From UBA2883 sp964017965 (GTDB taxonomy: Bacteria > Cyanobacteriota > Vampirovibrionia > Gastranaerophilales > Gastranaerophilaceae), in contig CAXHNV010000002.1 in assembly GCA_964017965.1 (NCBI GenBank), positions 248,001-312,000 of the forward strand: a DNA stretch of 64,000 bases, in the 5' to 3' direction. The position numbers and the translations under genes are program-made. Every line of letters starts with the position of its first letter. Positions within the stretch are counted from its first letter, which is position 1. Of this stretch, positions 52,043 to 60,557 are shown piece by piece. A model generated the notes under the pieces. The model saw only the letters and a program-made list of their open reading frames with translations, was not told where the DNA came from and did not search any database.

Positions 52043-52081
52043 ACACTGATATTTTAATTATTTTCAAAAAAAAGTAAACAT

Positions 52082-52831
52082 CTATTTAGATGATACCTTT
52101 ATTAAAAATAAGCCTGCACAAGCCATAATTACAGACACCATTATCGGAATTGGTATACTGAATAGAAAACTTGTGCAATCAAGCCTTAATGGCTCAATGA
52201 ATGAGCGTATAATTGCATAAGATATCAAATAGACACCTGAGATAAACCCCGGATTTTTATGTTTTTTTATTATTAGTTTATATAATACAAAAAATAATAC
52301 CAAATCTAATATAGATTCATACAGGAATGTCGGATGAAAATATTGAAAATTTTCGTATTCAAGTGGTCTAAAATATGGTGCAATATAGAGTTTTAAGAAG
52401 TTTTCTGTAGGTTTACCAAATGCTTCTGAGTTAACATAGTTTCCCCACCTGCCAATAGCCTGAGCAAGCGGTAGTGCAATAGCATATATATCACAGAGTT
52501 TTAAGAAACTGAATTTGTTTTTTTTTGAAAAGATATATAGCGTTATAATACCTGCAATAATAGCACCGTGAATAGATAATCCGCCGTTACGGATATTTAA
52601 AATATTAAGACAATTTTGGGTAAGCAGGCAAAAATACAATCTTGCACCTAAAAGTCCTGCAATAACCAGATAAAACGCCTGTTCATAGACAAATGTTTGG
52701 TTATAATATTTTTTTGCAACTTTATCAGCTAAACTTACACCGATAAATATAGCTATTGCAAGGATTATCCCGTAATAATAGATACTATATCCAAATACTG
52801 AAAAAGATTGGGTAACGGGTGATACTATCAT
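52082..52831 (-). CDS. lgt: Prolipoprotein diacylglyceryl transferase
   Basis: Adds diacylglycerol to the lipobox cysteine. 249 aa, seven membrane helices. The Lgt signature GRWGNYVNSEAFG (about 127-139), YYGIILAIAIFIG at the N terminus, HPTFLYES and GFISGVYLISYAIIRSFIEPLR are all present. A predicted lipoprotein is encoded immediately upstream. Confidence 0.95.
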   Translation of the reverse strand: MIVSPVTQSFSVFGYSIYYYGIILAIAIFIGVSLADKVAKKYYNQTFVYEQAFYLVIAGLLGARLYFCLLTQNCLNILNIRNGGLSIHGAIIAGIITLYIFSKKNKFSFLKLCDIYAIALPLAQAIGRWGNYVNSEAFGKPTENFLKLYIAPYFRPLEYENFQYFHPTFLYESILDLVLFFVLYKLIIKKHKNPGFISGVYLISYAIIRSFIEPLRLDCTSFLFSIPIPIMVSVIMACAGLFLIKVSSK

Positions 52832-52845
52832 TATTTACTCCAATA

Positions 52846-53397
52846 CTAATATTCAAGTTTTTCAAGAACTTTTTCAATATCTTTTATATGAGAAACAAGT
52901 TCTTCTTTTTTAGAATCAGAAGAGCTCATATCGATATATTTGCTATAATTTGTAATTGCAGATTGATATTTTTCAACCATCAAGTTTTTTTCTTCATCGG
53001 AAACAGTATAATTAGCTTTTACGATATTCGTATCTTTGATGTCGTCATGATTATTTACATCAGACATTTCATCTGCTAACGATTCCTGAGCTATAGCAAG
53101 TGAATAGTAGTTTTCAGGGTACTTAGAATTAAGTTTAATCGATTTTTCTAATACATCAATAGCTTTTGCAAACTGTCTTGATTCAATATATGCAACACCA
53201 AGGTTATAATATGTTTCATACATATTACAATCCAATTCCAAACTTGCTTCCAAATTTTTTATTGCAGCATCATAATCGCCTTTTGCCATAGATAATTCAG
53301 CCGCATTATTTAATTCTTGAACTGCTATGTTGTTAATACAAGCGGTAGAAACCACTGCGACGAACAATATAGCGACAATAAAAATTGCCTTTTTCAT
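52846..53397 (-). CDS. TPR lipoprotein
   Basis: 183 aa. A lipoprotein signal peptide ends in VSTAC (MKKAIFIVAILFVAVVSTAC). Two to three TPR units follow (about 30-110, DYDAAIKNLEASLELDCNMYETYYNLGVAYIE). The C terminus is a charged helix (KKEELVSHIKDIEKVLEKLE). Envelope scaffold of unknown partner; GTGAGGAG precedes the ATG. Confidence 0.82.
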   Translation of the reverse strand: MKKAIFIVAILFVAVVSTACINNIAVQELNNAAELSMAKGDYDAAIKNLEASLELDCNMYETYYNLGVAYIESRQFAKAIDVLEKSIKLNSKYPENYYSLAIAQESLADEMSDVNNHDDIKDTNIVKANYTVSDEEKNLMVEKYQSAITNYSKYIDMSSSDSKKEELVSHIKDIEKVLEKLEY

Positions 53398-53415
53398 CTC
53401 CTCACTCCAAAATAG

Positions 53416-53763
53416 TTAGAAAGGTTTAGTCTGGTTAAGCTTTTGTCTCAACTCTCTAAATCTAGCAATATCTTCTTGTGAACGACCTGATTCTTTAAAC
53501 AACGCTTGAGAAGACGGATGAACCATTAGTACATAGTCCATATGAATTTCTAAGAAATTATATCTTCTAGGTGGTTGTTTAGAGTTTCTTGAGTATATTT
53601 CAGCATTTGTTACTGCAAGGAATCTTCTTTCTTTATCGTTCAATAAATCAGTTAATTCTCTGTTTGTATTAGTATATTTTGAAACGTGAACAGTCCCTTT
53701 GATATCGTGGTCTGCTGTTAAAATACATACTTCTATTGGTATTGTGTCAACATTTTTTGCCAT
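53416..53763 (-). CDS. Conserved hypothetical protein (115 aa)
   Basis: The N-terminal beta-rich part (IPIEVCILTADHDIKGTVHV, RFLAVTNAEIY, YNFLEIHMDYVLMVHP) looks like a small barrel that might belong to the DUF6812-type group. A basic helical tail ends at TKPF. No signal peptide. AAGGATT precedes the ATG. It is 18 nt upstream of the TPR lipoprotein gene. Function unknown. Confidence 0.65.
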   Translation of the reverse strand: MAKNVDTIPIEVCILTADHDIKGTVHVSKYTNTNRELTDLLNDKERRFLAVTNAEIYSRNSKQPPRRYNFLEIHMDYVLMVHPSSQALFKESGRSQEDIARFRELRQKLNQTKPF

Positions 53764-53836
53764 AACTAAATCCTTTTTTTTAAATTTTATAATAATTTAT
53801 ATTATATGTCCAGTAATTTACAAAATATTCATATTA

Positions 53837-55486
53837 TTAGATGATAGCGCCGTGAGAAGCGTCTTGAACCAGTTTTGAGTATTTGCTTAAGTAACCTGAG
53901 GTTGTTTTAAGTTCAAACTCTGCCAGTTTTTTAGCACGTTCATCCAGTTCTGTATCACTTACAAGCAGGTTGAGTTTACGGTTTGGGATATCTATTTCTA
54001 TTGTATCTCCCTCTTGTACAAGCGCTATTGTACCGTTATTAGCTGCTTCCGGACAGATATGACCAACGCAGATACCGCAGGTGCCGCCTGAGAATCTGCC
54101 GTCTGTGATTAACGCAGTTTTTGTACCAAGTCCTTTACCTACAAGAAGCGAGGTTGGTGCAAGCATTTCTCTCATACCCGGAGAACCTTTTGGGCCTTCA
54201 TAACGGATTACTATGACATCACCTTCTTTTATTTCGTCGTTCTCCAGTGCTTTCATAGAGTCTTCTTCGCAGTCAAAGACACGGGCTTTACCTTTAAAAT
54301 AATAACAACTCTTATCAACACCTGAAATTTTGATAACGGCACCGTCTTTAGCGAGGTTACCGTATAAAATACCAAGTCCGGGTTCAGTTGTAACAGGATT
54401 ATCTACAGAATGAATCAAGTCAGAACGAAACTCTTTTACAATATCTTTTGTATATTTACCTGAAACATTAAGAGTGTTTTTATATTCAGGAACTTTTCCA
54501 TACAATTTACTAATCAATGCACTTACTCCGCCGGCATTATGAAAATCTGTCATTGTAGGTGCTGCAGAAGGGTCAAGTTTAACGATTTGTCTAAGTTTAC
54601 GACCTAATCTGTCAAAATCGCTTAAATCCAAATTAATTTCGCCTGTATTAGCGATTGCAAGCAAATGAAGTATTGAATTTGTTGAACCGCCGAGCGCTAA
54701 ATCAGCCAGAATAGCGTTTTCTAACGATTCTTTTGTAATTATATCAAGCGGTTTAATATTTTCTTTTACTAATTCTACAGCTCTCACCCCGCTATCGAAC
54801 GCAATTCTTCGTTTTTCAGCAGAAACGGCAGGTGCTGTTGCACAGTTTTCAAGACTCATGCCAATAACTTCTGTCAGACAAGCCATTGTATTCGCAGTAT
54901 ACATACCCTGACAAGAGCCACCTGTAGGACAAGAGCGTTCTTCAAGCTCTTCTAACTCTTCAAGGCTTATTTCGCCTGAACGATATCTTCCAATCCCTTC
55001 AAAAGTACCTTTAATCATGGTGAGCTTTTTACAGTTACATTCACCGTCGAGCATAGGACCTGCTGTTACAATAATTGCAGGAATATTTAATCTTGCAGCG
55101 GCAATAAGCATTGCAGGAGTAATCTTATCGCAATTAGTAAGCAAGACCAACCCGTCGATTTGATGTGCATTGGCAAAGGTTTCGACACAGTCTGCAATCA
55201 ATTCACGTGAAGGTAGAGAATATCTCATACCGTTATGTCCCATAGCAATGCCGTCGCAAACAGCAGGGACACCGAATACAAACGATTGACCACCGCCGGA
55301 GTGGATTCCACGCTCGATTTGTCGTTCTAAATCACGCATTGTTATATGACCCGGTACCATATCGGTAAACGCGCTTGCTATAGCTATAAAAGGTTTATCA
55401 ATATTGTTTTTGCTAACACCTGTTGCGTATAATAAGCTTCTGTGCGGTGCTCTGGCAACACCTTTTTTTATTTCATCACTTCTCAT
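53837..55486 (-). CDS. ilvD: Dihydroxy-acid dehydratase
   Basis: Fe-S enzyme of valine, leucine, isoleucine and pantoate synthesis. 549 aa. VPGHITMRDLERQIERG, C119 in LTNCDKITPAM, CPTGGSCQGMYTANTM, GGSTNSILHLLAIA and GTCGICVGHICPEA are diagnostic. Its 2-ketoisovalerate product also feeds the PanE route. It overlaps nagA by 11 nt; no other ilv or leu gene is near. Confidence 0.96.
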   Translation of the reverse strand: MRSDEIKKGVARAPHRSLLYATGVSKNNIDKPFIAIASAFTDMVPGHITMRDLERQIERGIHSGGGQSFVFGVPAVCDGIAMGHNGMRYSLPSRELIADCVETFANAHQIDGLVLLTNCDKITPAMLIAAARLNIPAIIVTAGPMLDGECNCKKLTMIKGTFEGIGRYRSGEISLEELEELEERSCPTGGSCQGMYTANTMACLTEVIGMSLENCATAPAVSAEKRRIAFDSGVRAVELVKENIKPLDIITKESLENAILADLALGGSTNSILHLLAIANTGEINLDLSDFDRLGRKLRQIVKLDPSAAPTMTDFHNAGGVSALISKLYGKVPEYKNTLNVSGKYTKDIVKEFRSDLIHSVDNPVTTEPGLGILYGNLAKDGAVIKISGVDKSCYYFKGKARVFDCEEDSMKALENDEIKEGDVIVIRYEGPKGSPGMREMLAPTSLLVGKGLGTKTALITDGRFSGGTCGICVGHICPEAANNGTIALVQEGDTIEIDIPNRKLNLLVSDTELDERAKKLAEFELKTTSGYLSKYSKLVQDASHGAII

Positions 55487-56402
55487 ATATTAATATATCG
55501 TCCTTTTTTATTGAAATAATATTCCCGTCTTCATCCCAGTTTAGTTCACCATTAATATTAATACCTAAGTAGTTATAGGTATTATTAATATATTGGATAG
55601 TAAACAAATCTTGTTTTATCAATCGCTTGATTATTTGCGGTACAAGCGTTGTACTGCCTGCGATTGTACCTTCTTTAGAGGTTGCTTTTATACCGTCATA
55701 ATATATAGTAGAATCAGCAAAAACCGTTTCTTTGATATCACTATATGTAATAGGCAATGCGTCGCTAATAAGAATTATTTTATTGATAGGTTTAACTTTA
55801 AATATAAACCTTATCATCTCATCGCTAAGGTGCATTCCGTCTGCGATAACTTCTATATAAATATTATCATTATTCAACGCAGAAAGAGCTGTAGAGCAGT
55901 CTCTATGAGTAATACCTTTCATAGCATTAAAAAGATGTGTAACGCCGTCGCATTTAGATAAATCTGCACCCTCACAATGACCTGCCTGAACCTTTATATC
56001 TTTCGTTCTAAGATAATCTAATAAATCAACATCCAATTCAGGTGCAAGCGTGATGATTTTTATGAACTCGTCTTCAATAAGCTTATAATTATAAACCGTC
56101 AAATCCATAAAATGCTCAGGGTTATGGATTCCTTTTCTGTTAGGGTTTATAAAGTTTCCTTCGAGATGAATACCTAAAATATCAGCCATATTAGGTTTTA
56201 CAAGTGAAGCTGCTTCTTTTATAACGGTTATTTGTTTTTTAAAGTTATCGACAGAATCAGTTACAAGTGTCGGATAGAACCCGCCAACACCATATTTTAG
56301 CAATTTTTCGGCAACATCAAGTATCTCTTGAACGGTTGCTTTGTTAAAATCAACCCCAAAAGCGCCATGAATATGTGGTTCTATGATTAACTTAGTTTTC
56401 AT
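55476..56402 (-). CDS. nagA: N-acetylglucosamine-6-phosphate deacetylase, short form
   Basis: Deacetylates GlcNAc-6-P in amino-sugar or cell-wall recycling. 308 aa versus about 380 usual; the protein begins at the first metal motif (EPHIHGAFGVDF) and ends soon after the barrel, so most of the small beta-sandwich domain is missing. The barrel motifs are complete: HLEGNFINPNRKG, AGHCEGA, THLFNAM, ADGMHLSDE and the catalytic aspartate in ISDALPI. It is coupled to both murE (1-nt overlap) and ilvD. nagB and nagK are not in view. Confidence 0.85.
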   Translation of the reverse strand: MKTKLIIEPHIHGAFGVDFNKATVQEILDVAEKLLKYGVGGFYPTLVTDSVDNFKKQITVIKEAASLVKPNMADILGIHLEGNFINPNRKGIHNPEHFMDLTVYNYKLIEDEFIKIITLAPELDVDLLDYLRTKDIKVQAGHCEGADLSKCDGVTHLFNAMKGITHRDCSTALSALNNDNIYIEVIADGMHLSDEMIRFIFKVKPINKIILISDALPITYSDIKETVFADSTIYYDGIKATSKEGTIAGSTTLVPQIIKRLIKQDLFTIQYINNTYNYLGININGELNWDEDGNIISIKKDDILIYEK

Positions 56403-57871
56403 TATTTAACTTGTAGCTCAAACGCTTTTCTGACTTCTTCTCTGTCGTCAAAATGTATAGTTCTGTCGTTCAGGATTTGATAATCTTCGTGACCTTTACC
56501 TGCAACAACTACAACATCGTTTTTACCTGCAATTTTACGGATATATTCGATAGCTTTTCCTCTGTCAGATTCTACAACAACATCATTAACTGATTTAAAA
56601 CCTGCAAGGATATCTGTAATAATCTGTTGAGGGTCTTCGCTACGAGGGTTATCACTGGTTACAATAACTTTATCAGACAATTCTTCTGCTATAGCGCCCA
56701 TTTTAGGACGTTTAGTCGCGTCTCTGTCACCGCCGCAACCAAATACGCAGATTAAAGAGCTGTCTTTAGGTGTAATCTCTCTGGCAGCAGAAAGAACATT
56801 TTTAAGTCCGTCCGGAGTATGTGCATAATCAACAATAACGAGCGGTTCTTGAACTACAACCTCAAATCTGCCCGCAACACCTTTTATACCTTCTAACGAT
56901 TTAATTGAAGCGTTTAAGTTTAATCCGTAAGCATAAGCAGTTGTTAGAGCAGCAAGAACGTTATATACACTGAACATACCGTTCATAGAAAGGTTAACTT
57001 CATATCTGTTGTCAGGTGTAACACAAACAAAGCTTGCACCTTTTGGTGAGAATGTTATGTTTTCAGCTTTAACATCAGCGTTACCTTTTATGCCGTAAGT
57101 GTAAAGGTTTACACCTTCAGGCAATACATCAATAAATCTTTGAGCATAGCTGTCATCTATATTAATAATAGCTTTATCACCTGAATGTAAACGTTTAAAT
57201 AATAGCGCTTTAGCGTCAAAATATCTGTCCATAGTTACGTGATAATCAAGGTGGTCTTGAGTTAAGTTAGTGAAAATAGCGCAGTTATACTGACATCCGC
57301 CAACTCTGTTTTGAACAAGTGCGTGCGAACTTACTTCCATAGAAACGTTTTCAATATGCTCTTCGTCTTTGATAAGAGTAAGTGTTCTTTGAAGCTCAGG
57401 AGCCTGTGGAGTTGTATGTTTAGCTTCGTGGTATGTTGAATCAGAAGACAACTTATACCCAAGTGTACCAATTAGTGCACATCTTTTACCTGCAGATTCA
57501 ACGATTCTTTGTACAAGGTGCGTAACGGTTGTTTTGCCGTTAGTACCTGTTACACCTATTAAGTTAATATCTTTAGACGGTGATTCATAAAATGCGTCCG
57601 CAAGCGGTGCAATTGATTGTTCTGTAGAAGCAACAATGATTTGCGGGACATTTATATCAAGCTTTGTTTCACACATAATTGCAACAGCCCCAAGTTCAAC
57701 CGCATCAACTGCAAAGTTATGACCGTCAACGTGTTCACCGCGCATACAAACAAAGATATCGCCTTTAGTTATTTTTCGTGAATTATAAGAAATCCCTAAA
57801 ATTTCGGTGTTTTCATCATAGTTTATATATTCTTTAACATTAACGTTCTTAATTAATTCTTTTAATTTCAT
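56402..57871 (-). CDS. murE: UDP-N-acetylmuramoyl-tripeptide synthetase (MurE), meso-DAP type
   Basis: Adds the third stem residue. 489 aa. The N-terminal substrate domain is followed by ATP loop GVTGTNGKTTVTH at about 109-121, TNLTQDHLDYH, and the C-terminal DNPRSEDP motif, whose DNPR sequence marks meso-diaminopimelate specificity. This indicates Gram-negative-type peptidoglycan. AAGGACA precedes the ATG. It is downstream of ftsI, as in the dcw cluster. Confidence 0.96.
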   Translation of the reverse strand: MKLKELIKNVNVKEYINYDENTEILGISYNSRKITKGDIFVCMRGEHVDGHNFAVDAVELGAVAIMCETKLDINVPQIIVASTEQSIAPLADAFYESPSKDINLIGVTGTNGKTTVTHLVQRIVESAGKRCALIGTLGYKLSSDSTYHEAKHTTPQAPELQRTLTLIKDEEHIENVSMEVSSHALVQNRVGGCQYNCAIFTNLTQDHLDYHVTMDRYFDAKALLFKRLHSGDKAIINIDDSYAQRFIDVLPEGVNLYTYGIKGNADVKAENITFSPKGASFVCVTPDNRYEVNLSMNGMFSVYNVLAALTTAYAYGLNLNASIKSLEGIKGVAGRFEVVVQEPLVIVDYAHTPDGLKNVLSAAREITPKDSSLICVFGCGGDRDATKRPKMGAIAEELSDKVIVTSDNPRSEDPQQIITDILAGFKSVNDVVVESDRGKAIEYIRKIAGKNDVVVVAGKGHEDYQILNDRTIHFDDREEVRKAFELQVK

Positions 57872-57894
57872 ATTGTCCTTCTTTCTTCCTATTG

Positions 57895-59637
57895 TTATGA
57901 TTTTTTATCAGGAATTAAATTCATAATACTTGCCACCTGAGTAGCTACCGAATGGAATATAGGACCTGCAACGGTACTACCCCAAACTTCTCCGCCTTGA
58001 GCAGAGTCAACAATTACATATATTAATACCTTAGGGTTTGTAGCAGGTAAATAACCGAGCGCTGATGTATAGTAGTTATTAGTATAACCAATACCGTCTT
58101 CACGCGGTTTTTTAGATGTACCTGTTTTTGCCGCAAGATAGTAATTATTCAATTTCAAAGGTGATTTACCAACCTCAATAGCACGACTTAAGAGTTCTGT
58201 AACTGTTTTTGCGCTTTCTTCAGACATAACTCTGACTGATTTAACCTTTTTAGCATACTCATCGTCAGAATACTTAATAACATGAGGAGTTATACGAACA
58301 CCTTTGTTAGCTAAAGCTGAAATAGCCGACACCATTTGAATAGCAGTAACAGATGTACCATAACCGAAACTCATAGAAGCTTTTTCTGATTTACTCCATG
58401 TGCTTGGTCTATTAATAAGCCCTGCTGATTCACCCGGTAAATCAATTCCTGTTTTTGAACCGAACCCGAATCGTTTTAGTACAGTATAAAACTCGTTGTT
58501 TGTCATCATCATAGCAACATTGATAGATGCGCAGTTACTTGAGTGTTCAAAAAGCTGTACAAGCGAGATTTTACCTCTACCGCCTTTTTTCTTGTAATCG
58601 TGGTTTTCTATTGTCCATGTATCAATCTTAATTTTACCGGGGTCATTAACGAGTGTTGAACGGTTAATTTTGCCTAATTCCATAGCAGAAGATACTGTTA
58701 TAGGCTTAAACGTTGAACCCGGAGGGAAGATATCTGTTAAGGTCCAGTTCTTCATCTGAATCATCGTTGCTGATTTATAGTTATTGGGGTTGTAGAACGG
58801 ATACACCGCATACGCAAGGATTTCGCCGGTAGTCGGATCCATAACAATAATAGCGCCCCTTTTAGCCTTAAATTTACTAATTGATTTATACAACTCACGT
58901 TCACAAATATGCTGTATTGCTGTATCAATCGTTAAAGTTACGTCTTTGCCTTTTTGCGGTTCTACAACTGCTGTAGGGTCTGTATTAAAGTTATAAATAA
59001 CGTTTCCTGAGGGTGTTTTTTCGATTGTTTTAGCCTCGGGAGCAGATTCTAAAGCTTCTTTTGCCGTATATTCAACACCGGCTGAGATACCGTCTTCGCC
59101 TGCTTCCTGGTTATAAAACCCGAGTACATGCGATGCCATGCAACCTTGAGGATAAACACGTTTTGTCTTTTTATCCATAGGTATTTCTATAAGGTTAAGC
59201 TTTGCAATAGCATCATGCTGCTCTCTTGAAACTTCTTTTTTTAACAAAATAACGTTAGAGCTTGATTGCTGTAACTTCTTTAATATGACAGAAGGCTGGT
59301 CATTCAATATTGGCGCTAATAATGTTGCGAGTTCTTCTTTTGTATGAACTTTGTCGTTAAAGTCTTTAGGCCTGGCATAGACATCATAATATACGGTATC
59401 AGTAGCAAGTTTGATACCGTTTCTATCAAAGATGTCACCTCTCATTACAATATTACTATGTCTATATTGACGTTTTGCTCTTGCTCTATAATGTCTAACA
59501 TCAAAAACCTGTATAAATATAAGGTATATTATTAATGACAGAGCAAAAAACGCCATAAAAATTTGGATTCTAGTCATACGTTTGACACAAATCCTCTTCT
59601 GCATTTCTATTTTATCGTTTAAAATATCCTTCCTCAC
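57895..59637 (-). CDS. ftsI: Penicillin-binding protein, FtsI/PBP3 class
   Basis: Septal peptidoglycan transpeptidase. 580 aa. One membrane helix (about 24-45) precedes RGDIFDRNG and a class B pedestal domain. The transpeptidase domain has S308-TFK (PGSTFKPIT), S366-SN and K504-TG. The ftsI call over PBP2/mrdA rests on the adjacent murE. The frame starts at GTG 59637, 6 nt after an extended -10 (TGATAAAAT) and with no Shine-Dalgarno; ATG at codon 12 is an alternative but has no better site. Confidence 0.9.
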   Translation of the reverse strand: MRKDILNDKIEMQKRICVKRMTRIQIFMAFFALSLIIYLIFIQVFDVRHYRARAKRQYRHSNIVMRGDIFDRNGIKLATDTVYYDVYARPKDFNDKVHTKEELATLLAPILNDQPSVILKKLQQSSSNVILLKKEVSREQHDAIAKLNLIEIPMDKKTKRVYPQGCMASHVLGFYNQEAGEDGISAGVEYTAKEALESAPEAKTIEKTPSGNVIYNFNTDPTAVVEPQKGKDVTLTIDTAIQHICERELYKSISKFKAKRGAIIVMDPTTGEILAYAVYPFYNPNNYKSATMIQMKNWTLTDIFPPGSTFKPITVSSAMELGKINRSTLVNDPGKIKIDTWTIENHDYKKKGGRGKISLVQLFEHSSNCASINVAMMMTNNEFYTVLKRFGFGSKTGIDLPGESAGLINRPSTWSKSEKASMSFGYGTSVTAIQMVSAISALANKGVRITPHVIKYSDDEYAKKVKSVRVMSEESAKTVTELLSRAIEVGKSPLKLNNYYLAAKTGTSKKPREDGIGYTNNYYTSALGYLPATNPKVLIYVIVDSAQGGEVWGSTVAGPIFHSVATQVASIMNLIPDKKS

Positions 59638-59643
59638 AACTAT

Positions 59644-59652
59644 ATTTTATCA
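59644..59652 (-). promoter_or_regulatory. Extended -10 box 6 nt before the ftsI GTG
   Basis: On minus: TGA plus TAAAAT, then ATAGTT and GTG. Same geometry as at yidD and ruvB, here with a GTG start. Confidence 0.45.
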
Positions 59653-59699
59653 CAATTTAATAACATGGATAAAATATTACAAGATTTTTATAAAATAAA

Positions 59700-59800
59700 T
59701 TTTCAAGCTATTATTGAATTTTAGGCCTTATGTAACGAAATGTAAACAAATATGCAACAAAAAAGGCAATTTTCAAAAACAAAAATACTTTATTATAGTA
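59700..59800 (+). promoter_or_regulatory. Shared orphan-gene promoter, copy c, with conserved upstream element
   Basis: The core is GGCAATT (59765-59771), exactly 15 bp, ACTTTATT (59787-59794), GTA at 59798-59800. An upstream element, TTTTCAAGCTAT (59700-59711), then TTATGTAACGAAATGTAAAC, is also found before the 61731 gene in the same order and at nearly the same distance. The rest of the 59653-59831 gap is AT-rich without another feature. Confidence 0.6.
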
Positions 59801-59831
59801 CGAGGATACAAAACACGGAGATATTACAACA

Positions 59832-60476
59832 ATGGGATTTTTGCTTTTACAATATGAATTTCAAAGAGCAAACCGCGAAGTAAATCTTTGTAACCGCAAG
59901 ACAGTTCGTATTAATAACCAACTGACAAGGGCTACTAAACGAATTGAAAAGATGGAATCAGTTTTCGCTAAGGAAAAGACAGCCCTCGAAAACGATTGGA
60001 ACAACCGCAGATCAGCAATGACACAAGGTTTGAGCCAAATGGCAATTCAAATCACAAACTCTTGTGGCGGTAACGCTCAGACAGCAGCAGCTATGTTCTC
60101 ATCACAAATGCAAAACATAGTTATTGCAGGTGTTCCATTAGCATCTTTGGTTGGCGTACCACAAATCAGTATTCCACAAAATGCTACTGCATCTGAAGCA
60201 AACTCAGCAATTATGAGTGCAATTAACTCAGCAATTAGTCAGGCTCAACAAATGATTAACACATTAGTTGAACAAGCTAAATCAATCGACGAAGCTTCAT
60301 TAGAGGCAAGACAAGACGCACAATTACAACCATTATCAGAAAAAGAAGGCGATATCCAAGCAGAACAATCATTGAACGATACATTGACTTCTCTTTGGGA
60401 ACAACGCAGAGATTCAGCGAAGGAAAAATTACCTCAAGCAATCGAAAATGCAACAGGTCACTTCGGTCTCAAATAA
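59832..60476 (+). CDS. Hypothetical coiled-coil protein (214 aa)
   Basis: No family recognised. A short hydrophobic start (MGFLLLQYEF) leads to a long basic helical stretch (about 12-60). A central small-residue region (NSCGGNAQTAAAMFSSQMQ ... VGVPQISIPQ) and a second acidic coiled-coil stretch (about 125-200) follow. No cleavable signal peptide. It shares N-terminal style (LL-QY, then a polar helix with NN and W) and promoter with the 61731 gene, so the two may be paralogues. The helix-turn-helix layout resembles small secreted substrates of specialised systems, but no system is identified. Confidence 0.65.
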   Translation: MGFLLLQYEFQRANREVNLCNRKTVRINNQLTRATKRIEKMESVFAKEKTALENDWNNRRSAMTQGLSQMAIQITNSCGGNAQTAAAMFSSQMQNIVIAGVPLASLVGVPQISIPQNATASEANSAIMSAINSAISQAQQMINTLVEQAKSIDEASLEARQDAQLQPLSEKEGDIQAEQSLNDTLTSLWEQRRDSAKEKLPQAIENATGHFGLK

Positions 60477-60504
60477 TCATAATAATAATATTGATTATCA
60501 TAAT

Positions 60505-60535
60505 AAAAGCCCGACCGCCAACGGTCGGGTTTTTT
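60505..60535. terminator. Strong terminator
   Basis: CCCGACCG (60510-60517), loop CCAA, CGGTCGGG (60522-60529), six T. It ends the 59832 gene on plus; flanking A run also lets it act for fba on minus. It is one of the most GC-rich stems in the window. Confidence 0.92.
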
Positions 60536-60557
60536 ATTTGTTATAAATAATTAAAGA

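Noticed and set aside
60473..60502. AT-rich inverted repeat ATAATCA / TGATTAT
   Set aside because: Very AT-rich and next to a much stronger terminator; likely chance given base composition.
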